From contig JALWKH010000279.1 of assembly GCA_026996635.1 (NCBI GenBank), positions 1-9,185 on the forward strand: a DNA stretch of 9,185 nucleotides, in the 5' to 3' direction. This document shows, piece by piece, positions 1 to 6,300 of the stretch. Within the stretch, counting starts at the first letter, position 1, and every line of letters starts with the position of its first letter. This DNA is from Bacteroidales bacterium (GTDB taxonomy: Bacteria; Bacteroidota; Bacteroidia; Bacteroidales; JALTDM01). A program made the translations under genes and the position numbers. The notes below the pieces were generated by a model. It saw only the letters and a list, made by a program, of their open reading frames with translations, was not told where the DNA came from and ran no database searches.

Positions 1-90
1 TACAATTACTGTGGAAGGCAAAATTTTCGGTTGAGAAAAAATGCTTGTTGATAAAATTATGAGTATCAATATGATAATTTGTTTTTTCAT
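1..90 (-). CDS. N-terminus of a secreted protein, cut by the window edge
   Basis: Reading the minus strand from an ATG at 90-88 gives 30 uninterrupted codons to the window edge. They begin M-K-K-Q, followed by a run of Ile/Leu (about residues 5-13), then S-T-S-I-F-S-Q at residues 14-20 and P-K-I-L-P-S-T. This is a typical Bacteroidota Sec signal peptide, with signal peptidase I cleavage expected after the F-S-Q. The mature part seen is only about 10 residues, so no family can be assigned. The gene lies downstream of, and on the same strand as, the rpe-to-ompA operon, but 824 bp of repeat-rich DNA separate them. It therefore probably has its own promoter, although no clear TAnnTTTG element was found just upstream. 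Plus-strand frames over the same bases give only short open tails with no recognisable content. The call rests on the signal peptide and the intact frame. Confidence 0.8.
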   Translation of the reverse strand, partial: MKKQIIILILIILSTSIFSQPKILPSTVIV

Positions 91-119
91 TTGTTTGTTA
101 TTTTTATTCGTAATCTTAT

Positions 120-216
120 TGTCACCCATCTGTGTCTCCCAGTAAAACCTGTACGGTGCAGGCTCTCAAGGGAAGAATTTCCTCCCTTGAGGGAGGATTA
201 AGGTGGGTGACAGATG
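120..216. repeat. Repeat cassette with inverted ends and an internal stem-loop
   Basis: The left end (120-133) contains tgtcaccc followed by atctgt. The right end (205-216) contains gggtgaca overlapping acagatg. These are short, imperfect inverted ends, with the two matching blocks partly swapped in order. Inside them, 165-173 (ctcaaggga) pairs perfectly with 183-191 across a 9-nt loop, and 181-196 can instead form its own cctccc/gggagg hairpin. The layout looks like a small non-coding repetitive element, not a transposase-bearing insertion sequence. No target-site duplication was identified. Confidence 0.45.
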
Positions 217-220
217 ATTT

Positions 221-238
221 AACGGGCTTCAGCCCGTT
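221..238. repeat. Short perfect stem-loop
   Basis: The 7-bp stem aacgggc/gcccgtt closes a ttca loop. It follows the 120-216 cassette almost directly and may belong to the same repeat. There is no T-run long enough for an intrinsic terminator on either strand. Confidence 0.5.
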
Positions 239-272
239 TATAATTCATTCAAAAAAAACATATTTTGATTAG

Positions 273-292
273 CCCCGCCATTTATGGTGGGG
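273..292. repeat. GC-rich stem-loop
   Basis: Bases 273-281 (ccccgccat) pair with 284-292 (atggtgggg), with one G-T wobble position. The hairpin is clearly GC-rich against AT-rich flanks, which is typical of short palindromic intergenic repeats. Its function is unknown. Confidence 0.45.
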
Positions 293-486
293 TACAAAAA
301 TGAAAAAAAAATACCGTGGCTTTAGCCTTAGTTTTTACATTGTTCTTTGTCATTCGATACAAAGAACCAAAAATCTCGGTCAAAATGATGCTTCCGCCCG
401 CTCTGTCAAAACATGGCGACTACGGGAAAAGCGGAAAACGAAAAATCGCACAAGTCAACGCCTATTGCCACATTTTTCGTTTAAAA

Positions 487-502
487 TCCGCCTGATGGCG
501 GA
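487..502. repeat. Short stem-loop
   Basis: The stem tccgcc/ggcgga pairs perfectly around a tgat loop. It sits in the middle of the 300-600 stretch that reads open in more than one frame. No terminator T-tract follows. Confidence 0.35.
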
Positions 503-608
503 CTTTCCCTCGCATTCGCAGATGTTTTGCCATTCACGCCAAACATGCCCGCCATTTTGACCTGGCCAAACGCACTATTGCAATTGCTATTTATCATTAA
601 ATCAAATA

Positions 609-647
609 ATTAGCAAATTATCACATTTATATTCATTAGCACATTTA
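609..647. repeat. Degenerate AT-rich direct repeats
   Basis: Bases 617-629 (attatcacattta) and 635-647 (attagcacattta) match at 12 of 13 positions with an 18-bp period. A third, weaker copy starts at 609 (attagcaaatta). The tract reads like an eroded tandem of a roughly 12-base attagcacattt-like word. No protein-binding function can be assigned. Confidence 0.4.
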
Positions 648-699
648 CTTCCCGCCTTAAAAGACAGGTCTAATCAGGTCTATTGTAAAAGAACTTACA

Positions 700-719
700 A
701 AACAGACTGAAGTCTGTTT
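700..719. repeat. Perfect 9-bp stem-loop
   Basis: Bases 700-708 (aaacagact) pair perfectly with 711-719 across a 2-nt spacer. On the minus strand four T residues follow the stem, so weak termination of readthrough from the upstream operon is possible. The tract is short, however, and the stem lies about 200 bp past the last stop codon. A repeat element is the simpler reading. Confidence 0.45.
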
Positions 720-808
720 GCTAACCTGCACATTTGCCCATCAATTTGTCACCACTCTATATACATCCTCCTTTGAGTTCCTGTTCAGCATTATGTCATT
801 CTGAACTT

Positions 809-852
809 GTTTCAGAATCTAAATGTTTCAGAATCTAAATGTTTCGGAATCT
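809..852. repeat. 16-bp tandem repeat, about 2.75 copies
   Basis: The unit gtttcagaatctaaat occurs at 809-824 and again, identical, at 825-840. A partial third copy (841-852) differs by one base. The preceding bases, ctgaac-tt-gtttcag (801-815), form a small imperfect palindrome, so the tandem looks like slippage expansion of one arm of a stem-loop repeat. It lies 63 bp beyond the stop codon of the OmpA-like gene. Confidence 0.7.
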
Positions 853-863
853 CTACATTTCGG

Positions 864-886
864 GAGAGGTTTTTAGTCATCCTCTC
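864..886. other. Stem-loop just past the OmpA-like gene; weak terminator candidate
   Basis: Bases 864-869 (gagagg) pair with 881-886 (cctctc) around an 11-nt loop, 28 bp downstream of the OmpA-like stop codon on the minus strand. No T-run follows on the minus strand, so it does not fit a Rho-independent terminator. Its position is the only argument that it acts at the end of the operon transcript. Confidence 0.25.
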
Positions 887-914
887 GTGTATGTTAAAAT
901 ATTCAACATATTAT

Positions 915-1625
915 TTACGATTTATCTTTTTTACCCGTGCTTGTTATTATAACTTCAATGCGGTTATTCCGCTTGCGACCTTCTTTGTCTTTGTTGAAGG
1001 CAATAGGTCTGGTGCTGCCGTATCCTTTTACTTGAATTCGCTTTTCTTTAATTCCGTTTTTTATCAAATAATCTGCAACAGCTTGTGCTCTTCGAGTGGA
1101 TAGTTCCAACAATTTTTTCGGGTCGCCGCGATTATCGGTATGTCCCGTTATAAGAATGTGAACTTTTTTGTTTTCTTTCAGAAACTTTATAAACCTTTCC
1201 AGTTCGGGATAAGAATCCGGAAGCATTTCTGCGGTTCGACCTTTAAAAAAAACATTGTTCAAAATGATTACTTGGTCTTTTTTTACCGGAGCCATAAATA
1301 GGTTTTGCTCGTCAATTTCTTCGTATTTATCAAGTTTGGTTACATCGAGATGCCTGGGAATGCTGTAATAACCTTCGGCAATGGCATAATAACCGTATTT
1401 TTTCCCGCGTGGCAGGATAATTTTATATTCACCGGTGAGAGGATTTGAACGGGCAATTCCTGCCAATTTACCGTCGGGCAGAATTTCGTAAATAACCTTT
1501 GCCGCAACAGGTTCCATATTCCGCTCGTTTACAACCTTTCCCGAAATAAGCACAACGGGATCAACGCCTTGTGAAAATAGATTTATGTTAATAAGTGTTA
1601 ATACCAAAAACAAAAGTTTCTTCAT
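915..1625 (-). CDS. OmpA-family outer-membrane/periplasmic protein with N-terminal beta-sandwich domain
   Basis: The protein is 236 aa. Residues 1-19 form a signal peptide ending L-F-S-Q. Residues about 25-90 look like a carboxypeptidase-regulatory-type beta-sandwich (I-S-G-K-V-V-N near the start). Residues about 120-230 are an OmpA/MotB-like peptidoglycan-binding domain. It has the G-H-T-D-N-R-G motif at 161-167 and L-S-T-R-R-A at 175-180. Asp164 and Arg179 are 15 residues apart, the spacing of the pair that binds the diaminopimelate of peptidoglycan in OmpA domains. No transmembrane barrel is present, so it probably tethers something to the cell wall from the periplasm or outer membrane. 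The frame could be extended upstream to 1724, but that start lies inside yidD and has no signal peptide. The ATG at 1625 overlaps the yidD TGA as ATGA, which fits translational coupling. It is the last gene of the operon. The partner of the N-terminal domain is unknown. Confidence 0.88.
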   Translation of the reverse strand: MKKLLFLVLTLININLFSQGVDPVVLISGKVVNERNMEPVAAKVIYEILPDGKLAGIARSNPLTGEYKIILPRGKKYGYYAIAEGYYSIPRHLDVTKLDKYEEIDEQNLFMAPVKKDQVIILNNVFFKGRTAEMLPDSYPELERFIKFLKENKKVHILITGHTDNRGDPKKLLELSTRRAQAVADYLIKNGIKEKRIQVKGYGSTRPIAFNKDKEGRKRNNRIEVIITSTGKKDKS

Positions 1626-1963
1626 AATCCGTTCTTTTTTACATGTTCCAAATAATGTTTGATATTTAAGTAGTTGGCATATGTTACTTGATAACCTTTC
1701 TTTTCGGCTTGTTTTTTTGACCAAAAAAATTGTTCCGGCACAGGATCTTTACCGCTACCGCCCCAAGGGCTGCAAAAAAATATCCGTCTGGTACTGAGGA
1801 ACAAGCCTTTTAATGGTCCATGCTTTTTTAATGCTTCTATTGTGTATGTGGAGCAAGTGGGATAGTAGCGGCAAGAAGACGGCAACAATGGAGAAATGGC
1901 TTTCTGGTAAAACTTAATTGGTAAAATCAGGATAAAAGACAATATGTTTCCAATTAGTTTCAC
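1622..1963 (-). CDS. yidD: Membrane protein insertion efficiency factor YidD
   Basis: The protein is 113 aa. It has an N-terminal amphipathic/hydrophobic stretch (residues 1-20), the family signature with C-R-Y-Y-P-T-C-S at 31-38, A-L-K-K-H-G-P at 44-50, and [11 protein letters not shown] at 66-76. Conserved cysteines are at 31, 37 and 64. YidD is a small membrane-associated protein that helps YidC/Sec insert inner-membrane proteins. The family core is usually about 70-85 residues. This copy carries an extra tail of about 35 residues, rich in Lys, Tyr and His, with no known role. It starts with GTG at 1963-1961, which overlaps the lipoprotein stop as GTGA. It ends in a 4-nt overlap with the OmpA-like gene. 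In many bacteria yidD sits between rnpA and yidC; here it lies in an rpe operon instead. Confidence 0.95.
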   Translation of the reverse strand: MKLIGNILSFILILPIKFYQKAISPLLPSSCRYYPTCSTYTIEALKKHGPLKGLFLSTRRIFFCSPWGGSGKDPVPEQFFWSKKQAEKKGYQVTYANYLNIKHYLEHVKKNGL

Positions 1964-2520
1964 TTTTTAAACCTTTTTTCTTTAAATAAATATGTGGCGT
2001 TGTATTCTTTGTTGAGAACCACTGAATTACCGCATCTTACCGTCCACAGAAGTTTTATTTCCACGGCAGAAGGTGATAAGGTGCGGTAATAGTATTTTTG
2101 TGAAGAAGACGATGTGTTGCATTTAAGGTTTTTCCACTTTTTTTTGTCGGCATCGGGCACAATTTCTTTATAAAATTTATTTCTGATTTCCCAACCTTTT
2201 ATTTCTGTGTAATCGGGGAAGTGTGCCATAAGAGAATCGGTAACGACTCTGAAAAGTTTCGGTTTCTTTTTTTTGGTTTTACGGTCGAAAAAGTATCTGC
2301 CGAAATATGTGAAAGTTGTGTCAGCGTAAATTTGCTTCAAGTTGTACGGGGAATTCCTTTGCACATTTTCCAGCCACAAGTCCATTATTCTTTCAGGGGA
2401 ATAATCAAATGCCAAATCGAGTTGTTTACCTGTTTTTACTTTTTCAAAGTCAACGGTTTTCTTGCTTGTTGAGCAGGAAGTGAGAATTATTAACAATATG
2501 TAAATAAGTCTTTTTGTCAC
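1960..2520 (-). CDS. Small predicted lipoprotein of unknown function
   Basis: The protein is 186 aa. Residues 1-15 form a short lipoprotein signal: M-T-K-R, a hydrophobic Leu/Ile run, then lipobox L-T-S-C with the acylated Cys at 16 and S-T-S-K-K just after. The mature part has many Lys, Tyr and Phe residues, including a run of basic residues (K-K-K-K-P-K near 85), and only two further Cys, near residues 134 and 163. No domain was recognised. It starts with GTG at 2520-2518, overlapping the rpe TGA as GTGA, and stops in another GTGA overlap with yidD. Placement between rpe and yidD suggests co-translation with both, but not a function. Outer-membrane or periplasmic anchoring is inferred from the lipobox alone. 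Confidence 0.85.
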   Translation of the reverse strand: MTKRLIYILLIILTSCSTSKKTVDFEKVKTGKQLDLAFDYSPERIMDLWLENVQRNSPYNLKQIYADTTFTYFGRYFFDRKTKKKKPKLFRVVTDSLMAHFPDYTEIKGWEIRNKFYKEIVPDADKKKWKNLKCNTSSSSQKYYYRTLSPSAVEIKLLWTVRCGNSVVLNKEYNATYLFKEKRFKK

Positions 2521-3173
2521 AGTAATTTAAGCTTTTTTATTGTTTCTGTGGGGTTATCGCTTTTGAATACAAAACTTCCAGCTACCAAAACATCGGATCC
2601 TGCATCAATTAGTTGTTTGCCTGTGTCGAGATTTACACCGCCGTCCACTTCTATAAGCATTGACGGGTTTTTGTCTTTTTTCATCAGGTTGAGTTTACGG
2701 ACTTTTTCCACGGAAGTTTGAATGAATTTTTGTCCGCCGAATCCCGGATTTACCGACATAATTAAAACCATATCCGCATACGGTAAAATTTCTTCCAAAC
2801 AAATTACGGGTGTGTGCGGATTTATTGCAACACCTGCTTTTGCACCTGTTTCTTTTATTTGCATTACCAACCTGTGAAGGTGGTTTGCGGCTTCGTAGTG
2901 AACGGTGATAATATCTGCACCCGCTTCTGCAAACTTTTCGATGTACCTTTCGGGTTTTTCTATCATCAAATGCACATCCAAAGGCTTGTTTGCCAACTTA
3001 TTGATTTGCATTATTATATCGAAACCGAAAGTAATATTCGGCACAAACATTCCGTCCATTATATCCAAATGAAACCAATCGGCTTCGCTTTCATTTACCA
3101 TTTTTATTTCTTCCGCAAGTCTTAAAAAATCTGCCGACAGCAAAGACGGTGCAACCAAATGCTTATTGTTCAT
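2517..3173 (-). CDS. rpe: Ribulose-phosphate 3-epimerase
   Basis: The protein is 218 aa, the normal full length of the family. It interconverts D-ribulose 5-phosphate and D-xylulose 5-phosphate in the cytosolic pentose phosphate pathway. The TIM-barrel landmarks are all visible: A-P-S-L-L-S-A-D at 8-15, H-L-D-I-M-D-G at 35-41, D-V-H-L-M at 65-69, N-P-G-F-G-G-Q at 141-147 and E-V-D-G-G-V-N at 174-180. The metal-binding and acid/base residues map to His35, Asp37, His67 and Asp176, and all are intact. It starts at ATG 3173 and is the first gene of the four-gene minus-strand operon. A TAnnTTTG-like element lies upstream at 3234-3227. It stops in a 4-nt overlap with the lipoprotein gene. Confidence 0.97.
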   Translation of the reverse strand: MNNKHLVAPSLLSADFLRLAEEIKMVNESEADWFHLDIMDGMFVPNITFGFDIIMQINKLANKPLDVHLMIEKPERYIEKFAEAGADIITVHYEAANHLHRLVMQIKETGAKAGVAINPHTPVICLEEILPYADMVLIMSVNPGFGGQKFIQTSVEKVRKLNLMKKDKNPSMLIEVDGGVNLDTGKQLIDAGSDVLVAGSFVFKSDNPTETIKKLKLL

Positions 3174-3226
3174 ATCTTATTATTGTTAAGGTGTTTATGT
3201 ACTATCTCTCATAAAAACAATCAATA

Positions 3227-3234
3227 CAAAAATA
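3227..3234 (-). promoter_or_regulatory. Possible -7 element for the rpe operon
   Basis: Read on the minus strand this is tatttttg, a match to the Bacteroidota -7 consensus TAnnTTTG. It would give a leader of roughly 45-50 nt before the rpe ATG. A TTG at the usual upstream distance was not found, so only half the promoter is supported. Confidence 0.4.
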
Positions 3235-3298
3235 GTTTTAAAAATTCAATTAAACTAATTTATTTACGAAGGTACTTATTCAAACGGTTTAATTTATG

Positions 3299-3306
3299 TA
3301 ATTTTG
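3299..3306 (+). promoter_or_regulatory. Possible -7 element for the large secreted-protein gene
   Basis: The octamer taattttg matches the TAnnTTTG consensus and lies 17 bp upstream of the ATG at 3324. This would leave a leader of only about ten bases. No clear TTG sits at the -33 position. The match is AT-rich and could be chance. Confidence 0.35.
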
Positions 3307-3323
3307 TAAAAAATGTGTTAGTT

Positions 3324-6300
3324 ATGAAAAAGAAATCTGTTTTATTACTGTTGTTACTTATCGGAATTACGGGGTTTTCGCAGAAAAACCAAGTTGATGC
3401 CTACAAACTGGAAGCAGACGGGTATTCTACTTCATTTTACAAGTGGGGAAATAAGTTAATTTTTACGGATAATTATGCTTCACGCATTTATTTATTAAGC
3501 GATGAAAATAAGTTTTTAACTGCAGTTGAAGAAGCCCCCGGTTGCGGAAGATATATGTCTTTCAAAAACGGGAAGGTGCTTTTTAAGCATATTGACCCTG
3601 TTACACTTAAGCAAATGCCTGTTATGTATGATATGGCAACAGGTAATTTTACAAAACTTCATCCTTCGGTTCAGTTGTGCGGACAACCTGATATGTCTGA
3701 TAACGGCGATTTGATTTTTACAGTAGGGAATGATTTGATTGTCAGGAGTATAAACGGTGCAGAAAAAACTTTTGACTTGGGTAATTATGCAAATTTTGTA
3801 AGAATTTCTCCTAACGGTAATTTTGTTGCATATAATACCGCACACGATGAATTGGCAATAATAAATTTGGAATCGGGAGAAAAACACATATTTACAGGAA
3901 AAGGATATGTTTATCCGGTTTGGTCGCCCGACAGCAAAAAAATTGCATTTAATTCAACATCGGGAAAACTTTTTGTGTATGATTTGACTACTGCTCAAAC
4001 TTGGGATTTGGGCAAAGGGGGTAAGGTGCAATGGATTTCAAGCGAAAAACTTGTTTATCAGCAAAATGTTGACAGCAATCTAACTTTTTACGGTTCGGAT
4101 TTATTCGTTGCAAAATATGACGGAACGGAAAAAATAAATTTGACTAACACACCCGGCGATTTTGAAATGTCACCTTTTGTTACCGGTGGTAAAATTTATT
4201 ATTCTTCATACAATACCAGAAAAATTTATGTTGCGGATTTTGACGGGAATTCTATTGAGAATGTTCAAGTTTATTACGATTATTCAACCAAAAAAGAAGT
4301 TTATAGAACATACAATTTAGGCAAGGATAAATCAAAATCAATAGTTCATATTCCTAATGTGCCTTATGTGCATCAAAGGTATGATACTCCGAGTTGGCAT
4401 AACGGATCGGGTTCCTGTGCGCCGACTACTTCCATAATGGCAATAGCATTTTACAATAGATTACCTGAGTGGCCTACTGTTGTTGATCACGGATACAGCT
4501 TTGATCCGCATACAAGTGTTTACGGCTCTTATATTGCTGATAAATACCGTTTTAATGAGATTTATTATGATATTTACGAAGAAGCTTACGGTACTGATGC
4601 GTGGGGTGGTTACGGTTATATGTGGGATGGTTCTTACTCTCCTAACAGCAGGATGAGGCAATATATTGAAAATCACAAAATGGTTTCGAACCAACTTTGG
4701 ACTTCATCTTGTACTTTCGAAAATACAACGACAGAAATCGACAACGGTTATGTACACCCGATTTGTGCTTACATAACAAGTTCGGGACACTTGATTTTGG
4801 CACGCGGTTATGTTGTCGGGCAGCATACACTTATTTTTAATGACCCGGCAGGAAATAAAAACTCTGCACCCTATTTCAATTATTACGGAACGGATGCATA
4901 TTATGATTGGCCCGGGTACAATAACGGATACGAAAATTTGGATGCGGACGGAAGCCACGGAGGAGTTGCTTGGACTGTAAAAGCGGAAACTTCCGAACCT
5001 AATTATAACGATACAATAATTGATAACGATTATTACGGCCACGGTTTCTATATGAATAATTCGCAGAACGGATCCCATATGAGGTATTTCAGGGATTACA
5101 ACGGCGGATACAACGGACATACTTGGTATACTTTGACAATGTCCAGTGCTTCGGATGTATGTTGGGTAACTTGGACGCCAAACCTACCCGAGGATGGTGC
5201 ATATGAAGTTTCTGTTTATATTCCTGACAATCACGCTAATGCAACAAATGCAATGTATCACGTTCACAGTGATAATGGAGAGGATATAATTCACATTGAT
5301 CAGTCTGCATATTCTAATCAATGGGTATCGTTGGGTGTTTTCGATTTTACTCAAGGTCAAAACGGATATGTTTACTTGGGTGATTCAACGGGTAATAGTT
5401 CTAACGAGATTGCATTTGATGCAGTAAAATGGGAAAAGATGCCTACAGGGCTTGATTTTGTTGTTAATGATGTTACTTGTAACGGTGGTAATGACGGAAG
5501 TATTACAGTTAATCCGACGGAAGGGAGTGCTCCATACACTTATGCGTGGAGTACAAACCCGCCGCAAACTACACAAACAGCAACCAACCTGACTGCGGGC
5601 ACTTATTTTGTTACGGTTACGGATAATGACGGAAACACCTATACCGGTTCTGCTACCGTTAACGAACCTGATCCCATTGAAAATACGATTGCTACACAAA
5701 ATCCTTCTCAAAGCGGATCCGCAGACGGCAGTATTACTATATCCACAACAGGAGGAACACCGCCATATTCATACAGTTGGTCACCTTCCGTGTCAACGAC
5801 AAACAGCGCTTCGGGATTGCAAGAAGGTACATATATTATTACTACTTCCGATGCAAACGGATGCACAAGAACGGATACGGTAGAACTAATACCTGGTAAT
5901 TGTCCCGTACCGCAAAATTTAACTTTGGTTTCTGCCACATCAATGACAGGTATGGTAGAATGGGACGGCACTGCCCAAACATACCTGGTAGGTATTACCG
6001 AACAAGGTGCAAACAGTTGGACTTATTATATTGTTGACACAACAGCTTATACTTTCAGCGGACTGGCGGCAAATACGACTTATACTTGTTCGGTTGCGGC
6101 AATTTGCGGAACAGATACAACAGTTGCCATAACATTGGATTTTGCAACACAAGCTATTACTAATCTGACGCTTACTGAATGTACAGGAATTTTTACAGAT
6201 GACGGTGGTGTAAACAATAATTATTCAAGCAACCTGCTTTATGAAGTTACAATACAACCGCAAAATGTAACAAACATAAGTATTACATTCGATTATGCCG

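Larger units (their letters stand above)
91..914. other. Long intergenic region, rich in inverted and direct repeats
   Basis: These 824 bases lie between the start of the truncated secreted gene and the 3' end of the OmpA-like gene. No reading frame here resembles a known protein. Instead there are several independent stem-loops (165-191, 221-238, 273-292, 487-502, 700-719), a degenerate AT-rich direct repeat (609-647) and a 16-bp tandem repeat (809-852). A plus-strand frame at 300-560 is open for 86 codons, but it has no signal peptide, no domain and a Cys/Arg/Ser/Lys-rich make-up, so it is not called. The density of short palindromes suggests a place where dispersed intergenic repeats have accumulated. 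Whether these recur elsewhere in the genome cannot be seen from one window. Confidence 0.6.

Noticed and set aside
1..62. Possible plus-strand gene tail ending at 34 or 62
   Set aside because: Short open tails exist in two plus-strand frames, but the minus strand over the same bases encodes a textbook signal peptide from an ATG at 90, which is far better supported.
300..560. 86-codon plus-strand open frame
   Set aside because: It has no signal peptide, domain or convincing start context. It is rich in Arg, Ser, Lys and Cys and overlaps a hairpin. An alternative frame is equally open over part of it, so it fits repeat DNA better than a gene.
120..720. CRISPR array
   Set aside because: The repeats are short palindromes of differing sequence and irregular spacing. 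There are no identical repeats of 24-40 bp with unique spacers and no cas genes.
807..1103. 98-codon plus-strand open frame
   Set aside because: Most of it is antisense to the OmpA-like gene and its start lies in the 16-bp tandem repeat. The Phe/Cys-rich product is typical of a shadow frame.
1626..1724. Upstream extension of the OmpA-like protein
   Set aside because: It lies wholly within yidD and would bury the signal peptide 33 residues inside the protein. The ATG at 1625 gives a proper signal peptide and an ATGA overlap.
3159..3323. Upstream extension of the giant protein by 55 residues
   Set aside because: It would overlap rpe in antisense, run through the divergent promoter region and hide a clean signal peptide that starts at 3324.
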